64,000 nt of DNA from Burkholderia guangdongensis (GCF_013403875.1 NZ_JACBNX010000007.1:62001-126000), one strand, 5' to 3'. Positions 1 through 9,252 are shown, numbered from the stretch's first letter. The notes: generated by a model not told the origin, from the letters alone. Numbers and translations are program-made.

Positions 1-556
1 CATGCTGCGCGCCGCTCGTGACGACCACGTTGTCCGGCGTCGGCGCGAAACCCGGCGCGGCGATCCATTGCGCGCCGGCGGCGCGCGCCCAGTCGGGCCC
101 TTGCGGCGGCTGGTACTCCTGCGTCTGCGCATAGCGCGGGTCGCGCGCGAGGTTCGCCATCGTGCGCGTCAGCTGCGCGAGGAATTCGCCGGTGGCCGGG
201 CGATTGACGGTCAGATCGATGACCGCGTTCGCGCCGCCGGCCGCGAGCGCGAGCGCGCCGCCGTCGGCCCGCGCGTGAACCGGCGGCATCGCGCCGCCGG
301 TGACGATCGACCCGCGCCGCTTGCTCGCGACGATCAGCCCGCGGGCCTGCAGCTCCTTGTACGCGCGGGACACCGTCGACACGTTGATCCCGAGCTCCAG
401 CGCCAGATCGCGTTGCGGCGGCAGACGGCTGCCCGGCGGGTAAAACCCGTTGCGCACCTTTTCCTCGAGGCTGCGCGACACTTCGAGATAGGTCGCCTGG
501 CGTCCCTTTGTCTGGAGATTGTCTTCACCGCTTGCGCGGTTTGCTTCGATCTTCAT
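1..556 (-). CDS. MocR/PdxR-type GntR regulator with aminotransferase-like domain (N-terminal part)
   Basis: Reads leftward from an ATG at 554-556 and runs off the left edge, so only about 185 codons are present. Residues ~15-85 form a GntR winged helix: a region rich in PPGSRLPPQRDLA is followed by LGINVSTVSRAYKELQARG, the usual recognition helix. The part after residue ~100 (RYAQTQEYQPPQG, then PDNVVVTSGAQ) matches the start of the fold-type-I aminotransferase domain of MocR proteins, which bind PLP and sense amines or amino acids. It is transcribed away from the FAD-oxidoreductase operon at 862, the normal arrangement for a MocR regulator and its target. The effector cannot be read from the sequence; the target genes suggest an amine or amino alcohol. 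Confidence 0.9.
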   Translation of the reverse strand, partial: MKIEANRASGEDNLQTKGRQATYLEVSRSLEEKVRNGFYPPGSRLPPQRDLALELGINVSTVSRAYKELQARGLIVASKRRGSIVTGGAMPPVHARADGGALALAAGGANAVIDLTVNRPATGEFLAQLTRTMANLARDPRYAQTQEYQPPQGPDWARAAGAQWIAAPGFAPTPDNVVVTSGAQH

Positions 557-861
557 TCAAGTAATAACTCCATACAAAAACTCGTCAGGCCACACAAACC
601 GCTACGCGCGATGCAACACGAACGGGTATCGGTCAGATACTAAACCCTTTATGCAGCAAAGCGCCACGGGTATGTGCGCGCGGGCGCGCCATTGCGCCGC
701 AACAGCGCCGCCGCCGCGCCGGGGAAAATACCTAGACTCACACAAAGACAAACTCATTGCACACAAAAAAACTTTGTGTGAGTATGTCTTCAATGTTTGT
801 GTGGTGGCGCGCCGGTGGCGCGCCGCACGTTCCCGGCACCCGCTGCCGACTGGAAGAAATG
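557..861. promoter_or_regulatory. Divergent control region with five CACACAAA boxes
   Basis: This 305-bp region between the MocR gene and the FAD oxidoreductase is less GC-rich than its flanks. The octamer CACACAAA occurs at 591-598, 739-746 and 760-767, and its complement TTTGTGTG at 773-780 and 796-803. The copies at 737-747 (CTCACACAAAG) and 772-782 (CTTTGTGTGAG) form a perfect 11-bp inverted repeat. A near copy (CATACAAA) lies at 581-588. Repeated boxes in direct and inverted order between divergent genes are what MocR dimers usually bind; that they are the operator is inferred. Confidence 0.65.
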
Positions 862-2094
862 ATGGCCGAAGTCGCTGTTATCGGCGCCGGATTCGTCGGC
901 TTGTCCAGCGCGTACTGGCTGATGCGCGACGGGCATCGCGTGACGCTGTTCGATCCGCTCGGCCCCGGCGAAGGCGCGTCCTACGGCAACGCGGGCACGT
1001 TCGCGAACTACGGGTGCATCCCGGTCAACAATCCGGACGTGTTCCGCAGCCTGCCGCGTCTGCTGTTCTCGGCCACGAGCCCGTTCAGGATTCGCTGGCG
1101 CTACCTGCCGCAACTCGCGCCGTGGCTCGCGCGCTTTCTGCTCGCGGCGACGCCTGGGCGCTACGAGCTCAGCGCGAAGGCGCTGGCCGGCATGCTGTCG
1201 CGCGCGTTCGACGGCTATCGGGAGATGCTCGCGAGCGACGCGCTGTCGCGCTTCGTTCGGCAGCGCGAGTGCGTGTACCTGTATTCGAACGCGGTTTCGT
1301 TCGACGCGGCGCAGCCATCGCTGGCGCTGCGTCGCTCGCTCGGCGTGCGGTTCGAGAACGTCGATCGCGACGGCATTCGCGCGCTCGAACCGAATCTCGC
1401 GCCGATCTTCGCGCACGGCACGCTGTTCCGTGACAGCTGGTTCCTCAGCGATCCATGCGGCTTCCTGTGCGCGCTGCATGCGTCGCTGATCGGCCAGGGC
1501 CTGCGGCACGAGCGCACCGCGATCCGCATGCTCGAGCCGCGGCCGGCCGGCGTGCGCATCGTCGACGAAGCCGGGCGCACGCACGGCGCCGAGCACGTGG
1601 TGGTCTGCGCGGGCGCGCTGTCCGGCCGCTTCGCGCGCCAGTGCGGCGATCGCGTGCCGCTCGACACCGAGCGCGGCTATCACGTGCGTTTTCCGGGCAC
1701 GTCGTCGCTGATTTCGCGCCCTTGCGGCTGGGCCGAGCGCGGCTTCTACATGGTGCCGATGGACGGCGGCATCCGCGCGGCCGGCACGGTCGAGCTGGGC
1801 GGATATGGGCTACAAAAGAATCAGGCGCTGCTGAACCTGATCACGACTTCCGCGCGGCAGGCGCTGCCGGGCCTGCCGGAACCGGACAGCACGTGGCTCG
1901 GCTTCCGGCCGAGCCTGCCCGACGGGCTGCCGGTCGTCGGCGCGTCGAGCGCGTCGCCGCGCGTCGTCTACGCGTTCGGGCATCAACATCTGGGCGTCAC
2001 GCTGGGCGGCGTGACGGGCAGCGTCGTCGCCGACCTCGTCGCCGGCCGTCCTTCCCCCATCGATCTCGAGCCCTACAGCCCGCGTCGTTTTTAG
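862..2094 (+). CDS. FAD-dependent amine / D-amino-acid oxidoreductase (DadA/DAO family)
   Basis: The 410-residue product starts with a dinucleotide-binding fold (VIGAGFVGLSSAYWLM, about residues 4-20) and ends with the FAD-closing DAO motif (LGFRPSLPDGLPVVG, then FGHQHLGVTLGG). These mark flavoproteins that oxidise an amine to an imine, passing electrons to quinone or oxygen. ATG codons lie at 859 and 862; 862 is preferred because GGAAG at 852-856 is then 5 nt upstream. Longer in-frame starts would place the coding region inside the CACACAAA boxes. It is the first gene of an operon with a binding protein, a gamma-glutamyl ligase-like enzyme, aldehyde and alcohol dehydrogenases. A role like PuuB, on a gamma-glutamyl amine, is possible; a simple D-amino-acid dehydrogenase is the alternative. 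Confidence 0.85.
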   Translation: MAEVAVIGAGFVGLSSAYWLMRDGHRVTLFDPLGPGEGASYGNAGTFANYGCIPVNNPDVFRSLPRLLFSATSPFRIRWRYLPQLAPWLARFLLAATPGRYELSAKALAGMLSRAFDGYREMLASDALSRFVRQRECVYLYSNAVSFDAAQPSLALRRSLGVRFENVDRDGIRALEPNLAPIFAHGTLFRDSWFLSDPCGFLCALHASLIGQGLRHERTAIRMLEPRPAGVRIVDEAGRTHGAEHVVVCAGALSGRFARQCGDRVPLDTERGYHVRFPGTSSLISRPCGWAERGFYMVPMDGGIRAAGTVELGGYGLQKNQALLNLITTSARQALPGLPEPDSTWLGFRPSLPDGLPVVGASSASPRVVYAFGHQHLGVTLGGVTGSVVADLVAGRPSPIDLEPYSPRRF

Positions 2095-2130
2095 TCATCG
2101 CAACACTCTGCACGAATGAGGACGGACATC

Positions 2131-3279
2131 ATGAAACGCCGAAACCTGGTTGTCGCACTTGCAGTTGGAGTTCTGTGTGCGCATGCGCCGTCGTACGGTG
2201 CGGAGCCCCAGACCGTCTTGATCGGCTTCGTCGGGCCGCTGACGGGGCCGGTCGCCCGCGTCGGCAAGGATCTGGAGAACGGCGCGCAGCTCGCGATCGA
2301 CGAGGAAAACGCGCGGCACCCGACGATCGGCGGCAAGCCGGTCAAGTACGTGCTCGACGTGCAGGACGATCAGGCCGATCCGCGCACCGCGATGCAGGTC
2401 GCGCAGAAGATGATCGACGACGGCGTGGTCGGCGTGATCGGCCACTACAACTCCGGCTGCAGCATTCCGGCGTCGGCCGTCTACCACAAGGCCGGCGTCG
2501 CGATGATCACGCCGGGCTCGACCAATCCGGTGCTGACCCACCAGGGCTTCGAGAACGTGTTCCGCACGATGGGGCACGACGGTGTCGGCGGCGTGATCGC
2601 CGGCCAGTTCGCGGTGCAGCAGTTGAAGGCGAAGCGGATCGGCATCATCGACGACCGCACCGCGTTCGGCCAGGGCCTCGCGGATGCGTTCGAGAAGGGC
2701 GCGAAGCAGGCGAACGGCAACATCGTCGATCGCGAATTCACGAACGACAAGGCCGTTGACTTCCGCGCGATCCTGACTACGCTCAAGGAGAAGAACGTCG
2801 ACGTGATCTTCTTCGGCGGGCTCGACGAGCAGGGCGCGATGCTCGTCAAGCAGATGCGCTCGCTCGGCATGCAGTCGCTGCTGTTCGGCGCGGGCGCGTT
2901 GAAGAGCAATGCATTCCTGCAGATCGCGGGGCCGGCGGGCAACGGCACGCAGGATCTCGAGCCGGGCCCGGCGCTCGACAAGCTGCCGGCCGCGCAGGCG
3001 TTCGCGACGCGCTACAAGGCGCATTTCAACCAGGACGTCGAGCTGTACGCGCCGTTCGCGTATGACGCCGCGCTCGCGATGCTGAAGGCGATTCACGACG
3101 CCGACTCGCTCGACCGCGCGAAGATCGTGGCCGCGTTCCCGAAGGTCGTCGTGTCGGGCGTGACGGGCAAGATCGCGTTCGACGCGAACGGCGACCTGAT
3201 CAAGCCGCCGTACACGCTGTTCGAAGTGCAGCAGGGGCAGTGGAAGAGTCTGCGGACGGTCGGCGGCAACGGCGTCTGA
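2131..3279 (+). CDS. ABC transporter periplasmic binding protein, LivK / branched-chain amino acid type
   Basis: The 382-residue protein has a signal peptide (MKRRNLVV, hydrophobic core, cleavage near SYGA-EPQ) and the type I periplasmic-binding fold of LivJ/LivK (IGFVGPLTGPVARVGKD, then NSGCSIPASAVYHKAG and GIIDDRTAFGQGLADAFEKG). Start 2131 is chosen over the in-frame ATG at 2116 because GAGG at 2118-2121 lies about 9 nt upstream and the signal peptide begins there. No permease or ATPase genes of this transporter lie in the window, so it must share membrane components encoded elsewhere or act in sensing. It sits 36 bp after the FAD oxidoreductase and 78 bp before the ligase, so it probably binds the pathway's amine substrate. 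Confidence 0.9.
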   Translation: MKRRNLVVALAVGVLCAHAPSYGAEPQTVLIGFVGPLTGPVARVGKDLENGAQLAIDEENARHPTIGGKPVKYVLDVQDDQADPRTAMQVAQKMIDDGVVGVIGHYNSGCSIPASAVYHKAGVAMITPGSTNPVLTHQGFENVFRTMGHDGVGGVIAGQFAVQQLKAKRIGIIDDRTAFGQGLADAFEKGAKQANGNIVDREFTNDKAVDFRAILTTLKEKNVDVIFFGGLDEQGAMLVKQMRSLGMQSLLFGAGALKSNAFLQIAGPAGNGTQDLEPGPALDKLPAAQAFATRYKAHFNQDVELYAPFAYDAALAMLKAIHDADSLDRAKIVAAFPKVVVSGVTGKIAFDANGDLIKPPYTLFEVQQGQWKSLRTVGGNGV

Positions 3280-3357
3280 CGCGCTCCGCGCGACGTTCGC
3301 GGCAGGCTGAAGGTCGGCGCCCGATCCACGATCCACGATCCTCGAGCGAGAACGACA

Positions 3358-4743
3358 ATGCATGAACGCGAAGTGAAGACGGTGGAGGATGCGATCGCGC
3401 TGGTCGAGGCCAGCGCGCTCACGCACATCAAGGTCGGGCTGTCGGACATCGATGGCGTGATGCGCGGCAAGTATCTGCGCCGCGACAAGTTCCTGTCCGC
3501 GCTGAAGTCGGGGTTCGCGTTCTGCAACGTGGTGCTCGGCTGGGACCTCGACGATCACCTGTACGACAACGTTCGGTACACCGGCTGGCATACCGCGTAT
3601 CCGGACGCGCAGGTCCGGATCGTGCCGCAGAGCTGCCGCCGGCTGCCGCTCGAAACCGGGCCGGGCGGCGAGCGGATGCTGTTCTTCCTCGCGGAATTCG
3701 ACGGCGACGCGGCGGCCGTGTGCCCGAGGCGCCTGCTGCACCGCGTGCTGCAGCACGCCGACGCGCTCGGCTTCGATGCGTACGCGGCGCTCGAATACGA
3801 GTTCTTCATGTTCAACGAGACGCCGCAATCGGTGCGCGAGAAGGGCTATCGCAACCTGCAGACGTGGACGCCGGGCAACTTCGGCTACTCGGTGCTGCGC
3901 AGCACCGTCGCGTCGGACTTCTACCGGCAGCTCAACGCGTTGTGCGAGACGATGGACATGCCGATCGAAGGGCTGCACACGGAGACCGGGCCGGGCGTGA
4001 TCGAGGCGGCGATCGCGGTGGACCGGGCGGCCGACGCCGCCGACAAGGGCTTCCTGTTCAAGACGTTCGTGAAGGCGCTCGCGCAGCAGAACGGCCTGAT
4101 GGCGACGTTCATGGCGAAATGGTCGCACGAGCATTCCGGGCAGAGCGGGCACATCCACGTGTCGCTGCGCGAGCGCAAGACCGGCAAGTCGGCGTTCTTC
4201 GACGCGAGCCAGCCGCATGGGATGAGCCGCGTCCAGGCGAACTTCATGGCCGGCGTGCAGCGCTATCTGCCGGAGTTCATGGCGATGTACGCGCAGACGA
4301 TCAACAGCTACTCGCGGCTCGTGCCGGGCTACTGGGCGCCGCTCGACGCGACGTGGGGCATCGAGAACCGCACGACCGCGCTGCGGCTGATTCCGGGCAC
4401 CGACAAGTCGCAGCGGGTCGAGGTGCGCATCGGCTCGGCCGACGCGAATCCGTACATCGCGCTGTCGGCCGCGCTCGGCGCCGGCCTGTACGGGATCGAA
4501 ACGGGCCTGGAGCCGGCGCCGATGGTCGAGGGCAATGCGTATGCGCAGCAGTTCGAGCCCGCGCTGAAGCTGCCGAATACGCTGTGGGACGCGGCGCAGC
4601 GGCTGCGCGAATCGAGCACCGCGCGCACGCTGTTCGGCGATGCGTTCGTCGAGCATTTCGCGGCCACGCGCGAATGGGAGGAGCGCGAGTTCCGGCGTCA
4701 CGTGACCGACTGGGAGCTCGCGCGCTATTTCGAAATCATCTGA
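3358..4743 (+). CDS. Glutamine synthetase-family gamma-glutamyl-amide ligase (PuuA/IpuC-like)
   Basis: The 461 residues align with type III/PuuA-like glutamine synthetases: an N-terminal beta-grasp (LSDIDGVMRGKYLRRDKF), an ATP/metal region (YAALEYEFFMFNE), the glutamate-binding loop (HEHSGQSGHIHVSL) and the late nucleotide region (GIENRTTALRLIPGTDKSQRVEVRIG). Family members join glutamate to an amine such as putrescine, isopropylamine or ethanolamine, using ATP. Its neighbours are an amine-type flavoprotein, an aldehyde dehydrogenase and an iron alcohol dehydrogenase. The alcohol dehydrogenase points to a gamma-glutamylated amino alcohol rather than a diamine; that is an inference. No gamma-glutamyl hydrolase gene lies nearby. 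The ribosome-binding site is weak (GAGAACGACA before 3358). Confidence 0.88.
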   Translation: MHEREVKTVEDAIALVEASALTHIKVGLSDIDGVMRGKYLRRDKFLSALKSGFAFCNVVLGWDLDDHLYDNVRYTGWHTAYPDAQVRIVPQSCRRLPLETGPGGERMLFFLAEFDGDAAAVCPRRLLHRVLQHADALGFDAYAALEYEFFMFNETPQSVREKGYRNLQTWTPGNFGYSVLRSTVASDFYRQLNALCETMDMPIEGLHTETGPGVIEAAIAVDRAADAADKGFLFKTFVKALAQQNGLMATFMAKWSHEHSGQSGHIHVSLRERKTGKSAFFDASQPHGMSRVQANFMAGVQRYLPEFMAMYAQTINSYSRLVPGYWAPLDATWGIENRTTALRLIPGTDKSQRVEVRIGSADANPYIALSAALGAGLYGIETGLEPAPMVEGNAYAQQFEPALKLPNTLWDAAQRLRESSTARTLFGDAFVEHFAATREWEEREFRRHVTDWELARYFEII

Positions 4744-4758
4744 GTCCCGAAGGCCTTC

Positions 4759-6147
4759 ATGACACAGGAACTCGTCACCCTCAGCCCCATCGACGGCCGC
4801 GAGATCGTACGGCGTCCTTATGCAACCGAAACCCAGTTGGTGGCCACGCTCGCGAAAGCCCGGGCCGCGCAGCGCGCATGGGGCGTGCGCCCGCTGGCCG
4901 AGCGGCAGGCGCTGCTCGGCGCGGCGGTCGACCGGTTCGTCGCGATGCGCGCGCAAGCCGCGGAAGCGATCACGCGCCAGATGGGCCGGCCGCTGCGCTA
5001 CACGCCCGGCGAAGTCGACGGCTTCGCGGCGCGCGCGCGCCACATGATCGGGATCGCCGACGCGGCATTGCGCCCGGTCGAGGTCGAGCCGCAGCCGGGT
5101 TTCACCCGATACGTGCGGCGCGAGCCGATCGGCGTGGTGCTGACGATCGCGCCGTGGAACTATCCGCTGCTGACTGCCGTGAACAGCATCGTGCCGGCGC
5201 TGATGGCCGGCAACGCGGTGATCCTGAAGCATTCGGAGCAGACGCCGCTGTGCGCGGAGCAGATCCATCTCGCGTTCACGGAAGCGGGCCTGCCCGACGG
5301 GGTGTTCCAGTTCGTGCACGCGAACCACGACACGACGCAGCGGCTGATCCGCGCGCCGGAGATCGGCTTCGTGTCGTTCACGGGATCGGTCGCCGGCGGC
5401 CGCATGGTCGAGCAGACGGCGGCGGGGCGGTTCATCGGCGTCGGCCTCGAGCTCGGCGGCAACGATCCGGCCTACGTGCGGGCCGACGCGAACCTCGAGC
5501 ACGCGGTCGAGACGCTCGTCGACGGCGCGTTCTTCAATTCCGGGCAGTCGTGCTGCGGCATCCAGCGCATCTACGTCGCGCAGCCGCTGTTCGACGCGTT
5601 CGTCGAGCAGGCGGTCGCGCTCACGCATCGCTATGTGCTGGGCAACCCGCTGGACGACGAGACCACGCTCGGGCCGCTCGTGCGGACCTCGGCCGCCGAC
5701 GGCGTGCGCGGCGTCGTCGCCGACGCGCTCGCGCGCGGCGCGCGCGACCTGATCGACGCCGGCCGTTTTCCGGCGAGCCGCGCGGGCACGCCGTACGTGG
5801 CGCCGGCGCTGATGGTCGACGTCGATCACGGCATGACGCTGATGAACGACGAGTGCTTCGGGCCGGTCGTCGGCATCATGCCCGTGCGCGGCGACGACGC
5901 GGCGGTGACGCTGATGAACGACAGTCCGTACGGCTTGAGCGCGGCGGTGTTCACGCGCGACGAAGCGGCCGCGGTGGCGATCGGCGAGCGCGTCGCGACC
6001 GGCACGTTCTTCATGAACCGCTGCGACTATCTTGATCCGGCGCTTGCGTGGACCGGCGTGAAGCATACCGGGCGCGGCGCGTCGCTATCGGTGATCGGCT
6101 ACGAGCATCTGACCCAGCCCAAATCGTTCTATCTGCGCGCGCTGTGA
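4759..6147 (+). CDS. NAD(P)-dependent aldehyde dehydrogenase
   Basis: A 462-residue aldehyde dehydrogenase. It has the Asn motif (LTIAPWNYPLL, ~residue 135), the cofactor loop (SFTGSVAGGRMVEQ), the general-base Glu in LELGGNDPAYV (~residue 233) and the catalytic Cys in NSGQSCCG (~residues 264-271). It is slightly shorter than typical 480-500-residue members, like the YneI/succinate-semialdehyde-type group. The start is 15 bp after the ligase stop, so the two genes are co-transcribed. It would oxidise the aldehyde made by the alcohol dehydrogenase or flavoprotein of this operon; the exact substrate is unknown. Confidence 0.92.
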   Translation: MTQELVTLSPIDGREIVRRPYATETQLVATLAKARAAQRAWGVRPLAERQALLGAAVDRFVAMRAQAAEAITRQMGRPLRYTPGEVDGFAARARHMIGIADAALRPVEVEPQPGFTRYVRREPIGVVLTIAPWNYPLLTAVNSIVPALMAGNAVILKHSEQTPLCAEQIHLAFTEAGLPDGVFQFVHANHDTTQRLIRAPEIGFVSFTGSVAGGRMVEQTAAGRFIGVGLELGGNDPAYVRADANLEHAVETLVDGAFFNSGQSCCGIQRIYVAQPLFDAFVEQAVALTHRYVLGNPLDDETTLGPLVRTSAADGVRGVVADALARGARDLIDAGRFPASRAGTPYVAPALMVDVDHGMTLMNDECFGPVVGIMPVRGDDAAVTLMNDSPYGLSAAVFTRDEAAAVAIGERVATGTFFMNRCDYLDPALAWTGVKHTGRGASLSVIGYEHLTQPKSFYLRAL

Positions 6148-6175
6148 CGCGCGGTTCCGTCTCGAGGATGACGCT

Positions 6176-7339
6176 ATGACTCCCGCTTCCGTCAACTGGA
6201 ACTACCCGACCGCCGTCAAGGTCGGGCCGGGGCGCGTGCGCGAATTGCCCGAATGGTGCAAGAGCGTCGGCATGACGCGGCCGCTCGTCGTGACCGATCC
6301 GGGGCTCGCGGGCCTGCCGATGGTGTCGGCCGTGCGCGCCGCGTGCGAAGCGGCGGGCCTGCCGTGCGGGTTGTTCCGCGACATCAAGGGCAATCCGACC
6401 GGCGGCAACGTCGACGACGGCGTGCGCGCGTTGCGCGCGGGCGGCCACGACGGCGTGATCGCGTTCGGCGGCGGCTCCGCGCTCGATGCGGCGAAGGCGG
6501 TTGCGATGATGGCCGGGCAAACGCGCCCGCTGTGGGATTTCGAGGATGTCGGCGACAACCATCTGCGCGTGAACGTCGCCGGCATGGTGCCGGTCGTGGC
6601 CGTGCCGACCACGGCGGGAACCGGCTCGGAGGTCGGGCGCGCGTCGGTGATCACCGACGAGGCCGCGCACGTAAAGCGCATCATCTTTCACGCGCGCATG
6701 CTGCCGTCCGTCGTGATTCTCGACGCGGAGCTGACCGTCGGCCTGCCGCCGCGCCTGACGGCCGCGACCGGCATGGACGCGCTGTCGCACAACCTCGAGG
6801 CGTATTGCTCGCCGTTCTACCATCCGATGGCCGCGGGCATCGCGGTGGAGGGGATGCGCATGATCGGCGAATATCTGCCGCGGGCCGTCGCCGACGGCGG
6901 CGATCTCGACGCGCGCCAGCAGATGCTGGTCGCGTCGGCGATGGGCGCGACCGCGTTCCAGCGCGGACTGGGCGCGATGCATGCGCTCGCGCATCCGCTC
7001 GGCGCGCTGTACGACGCGCATCACGGCATGCTGAACGCGATCCTGATGCCGTACGTGCTGCGCGCGAACGCGGCGGCGATCGACGAGCGCATCGGCGCGC
7101 TCGCGCGCTATCTCGGCCTGCCGTCGGCCGGTTTCGCGGGCTTCCTCGACTGGGTGCTGAGCCTGCGCGCGTCGCTCGGCATTCCGCATACGCTCGCCGA
7201 GATCGGTATCGACGCCGGCGACGCGCGGCGCATCGGCGAGATGGCCGTGGCCGACGGGTCGGCCGCCACCAATCCGATCGCGTTCGACGCCGCGCAATAC
7301 GCACGCCTGTTCGAAGCGGCGGTGCGCGGCACGCTCTGA
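6176..7339 (+). CDS. Iron-containing alcohol dehydrogenase
   Basis: The 387-residue sequence has the group III dehydrogenase layout: an NAD-binding GGGSALDAAKAVAMM (~residues 99-113), the TTAGTGSEVGRASVITD segment, and metal ligands in the helix MHALAHPLGALYDAHHGMLNA. Enzymes of this family interconvert an alcohol and its aldehyde, using NAD and Fe2+ (or Zn2+). It is the last gene of the operon, 28 bp behind the aldehyde dehydrogenase. Together they would convert an alcohol group to a carboxylate. A run of AT-rich sequence follows (7385-7400), marking a change of transcription unit. Confidence 0.92.
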   Translation: MTPASVNWNYPTAVKVGPGRVRELPEWCKSVGMTRPLVVTDPGLAGLPMVSAVRAACEAAGLPCGLFRDIKGNPTGGNVDDGVRALRAGGHDGVIAFGGGSALDAAKAVAMMAGQTRPLWDFEDVGDNHLRVNVAGMVPVVAVPTTAGTGSEVGRASVITDEAAHVKRIIFHARMLPSVVILDAELTVGLPPRLTAATGMDALSHNLEAYCSPFYHPMAAGIAVEGMRMIGEYLPRAVADGGDLDARQQMLVASAMGATAFQRGLGAMHALAHPLGALYDAHHGMLNAILMPYVLRANAAAIDERIGALARYLGLPSAGFAGFLDWVLSLRASLGIPHTLAEIGIDAGDARRIGEMAVADGSAATNPIAFDAAQYARLFEAAVRGTL

Positions 7340-7443
7340 GTCCGGTCATGGCGCGACACGCGCCCCTTCGGCAAATTACATCATATTGTGATATATATAC
7401 GCTCCAGGTGCTACCGATCGTTGGCTGCCGAACAAGGGGAATC

Positions 7444-9252
7444 ATGAGCGAGCACAAGGGCGATTTCGCGACGGACGTTCGACTCCTGCGCATCAGTGCG
7501 ATCGCGGCGGTCGGCGGCGTATTGAGCACCGTCGCGGCCGATTTTTTGCTGCACCTGATCCGCTTCTTCACGAACCTGTTCTTCTTCCAGACGCTATCCG
7601 TCGCGAACCATTCGCCGTCGCGGAACGCGCTCGGGCTGCTCGTCGTCGTGGCGCCCGTGATCGGCGGCCTGCTGGTCGGATTGATCGCCCGGTTCGGCTC
7701 GGAGCAGATTCGCGGCCACGGGATACCCGAGGCGATCGAGGCGATCCTGTTCGGGAAAAGCCGGATGTCGCCGAAAGTGGCGGTGCTCAAGCCGCTCGCG
7801 TCGGCGATCGCGATCGGCAGCGGCGGGCCGTTCGGCGCCGAGGGTCCGATCATCATGACGGGCGGCGCGATCGGCTCGCTCGTCGCGCAGTATTTTCATC
7901 TGACGAGCGCCGAACGGAAGGCGCTGCTGGTCGCGGGCGCGGTGGCCGGCATGACCGCGGTGTTCGGCACGCCGGTCGCCGCCGTGCTGCTCGCGATCGA
8001 GCTGCTGCTGTTCGAGCTGCGGCCGCGCAGCCTGTTGCCGGTCGCGATCGCCTGCGTCGTCGCGGGCTTCACGCGGCCGCTGCTGCTCGGCAGCGGCCCG
8101 CTGTTTCCGCTGCAGACGGCGTCGCTCGGTCCGATCGGCATCGTGTCGTCGGCGATCGCGGGCGTGATCGCCGGTGCGCTGTCGTGGGGGTTGTCGACGT
8201 GGCTCTACAAGGTCGAGGACGCATTCGGCAAGCTGCCGATCCACTGGATGTGGTGGCCGGCGCTGGGTGCGGTCGCGGTCGGCATCGGCGGATATTTTCA
8301 GCCGCGCACGCTCGGCGTCGGTTACGACGTGATCGGCGATCTGCTGCAAAACCATCTTGCGCTGCACGCGGTGATCTCGATCGTCGTGATCAAGGCGATC
8401 ATCTGGGTCATCGCGCTCGCGTCCGGCACGTCCGGCGGCGTGCTGGCGCCGTTGCTGATGATGGGCGCGGGCGTGGGCGCGATCGTCGCGCCGTACATGC
8501 CCGGCGGCGATCCGGCGGTCTGGCCGCTGATCTTCATGGCCGCCGCGCTCGGCGGGATGATGCGCGCGCCGGTGATGGCGGCAGTGTTCGCGTTCGAGCT
8601 GACGGGCGACGCGAATGCGTTGCTGCCGCTGCTGGCGTCCGCCGCGGTCGCATACGGCTTCACGGTGCTGCTGATGCGCCGCTCGATTCTGACGGAGAAG
8701 ATTGCGCGGCGCGGCTATCACATCTACCGCGAGTACAGCATCGATCCGCTCGAACGACATTATGTCGACGAGGTGATGAGCCGCTCGGTCGAGGCGATCG
8801 ATGCGCAGACCACGGTGGCCGACGTGCTCCGCGATTATTTCGGATCACGACAGAAATTTCGCGCGTATCCGGTGGTCTCGTCCGGGGCGCTGGTGGGCAT
8901 GGTCGACCGGGCGCTGCTCGATCGGATTCCTCCCGAGAAAAGCGATGCGCCGCTCGGCACGTTCTTCGCGGCGCGGCCCGAATTCGCGCTGCCGGGAGAA
9001 ACGTGCCGAAGCGTCGCGGCCCGGCTGGCGATCACGGGGCTCGACCGCGTGCCGGTGGTCGACGACGAGCACACGTATCGCCTGCTCGGCATCGTGTCGC
9101 GGCACGATCTGGTCAAGCCGTCGATGGCGGTGTTTGCCGAAGAGCACGAGCTCGAGCAGTTCCGCCGCGTGTGGAGCCCGGCGAGCGCGCGCTTCGCGCC
9201 GACCAGGAAGCGCGAGGCGGCGCCGGACAAGCACGCTGATGCGGATCTGTAG
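7444..9252 (+). CDS. ClC-family chloride channel / H+ antiporter with C-terminal CBS domains
   Basis: This 602-residue protein has about ten hydrophobic segments and the ClC filter signatures: GSGGPFGAEGP (~residues 122-132, with the gating Glu in GAEGP) and GTSGGVLAPLLMMGAGVGA. The GSGIP-like serine element reads GSGGP. Residues ~430-580 form a pair of CBS domains (VMSRSVEAIDAQTTVADVL, then ITGLDRVPVVDDEHTYRLLGIVSRHDL), which bind adenine nucleotides in other ClC proteins. Start 7444 (ATGAGCGAGCAC) has AAGGGGA 3-9 nt upstream; longer in-frame reading goes back into the previous gene and is not used. It is probably a single-gene unit. Whether it is a channel or an exchanger cannot be decided by eye. 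Confidence 0.93.
   Translation: MSEHKGDFATDVRLLRISAIAAVGGVLSTVAADFLLHLIRFFTNLFFFQTLSVANHSPSRNALGLLVVVAPVIGGLLVGLIARFGSEQIRGHGIPEAIEAILFGKSRMSPKVAVLKPLASAIAIGSGGPFGAEGPIIMTGGAIGSLVAQYFHLTSAERKALLVAGAVAGMTAVFGTPVAAVLLAIELLLFELRPRSLLPVAIACVVAGFTRPLLLGSGPLFPLQTASLGPIGIVSSAIAGVIAGALSWGLSTWLYKVEDAFGKLPIHWMWWPALGAVAVGIGGYFQPRTLGVGYDVIGDLLQNHLALHAVISIVVIKAIIWVIALASGTSGGVLAPLLMMGAGVGAIVAPYMPGGDPAVWPLIFMAAALGGMMRAPVMAAVFAFELTGDANALLPLLASAAVAYGFTVLLMRRSILTEKIARRGYHIYREYSIDPLERHYVDEVMSRSVEAIDAQTTVADVLRDYFGSRQKFRAYPVVSSGALVGMVDRALLDRIPPEKSDAPLGTFFAARPEFALPGETCRSVAARLAITGLDRVPVVDDEHTYRLLGIVSRHDLVKPSMAVFAEEHELEQFRRVWSPASARFAPTRKREAAPDKHADADL

Noticed and set aside
2095..6066. A 1323-codon open frame on the minus strand
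   Set aside because: It is antisense to the binding-protein, ligase and aldehyde dehydrogenase genes, with the same biased composition; an artefact of codon periodicity.
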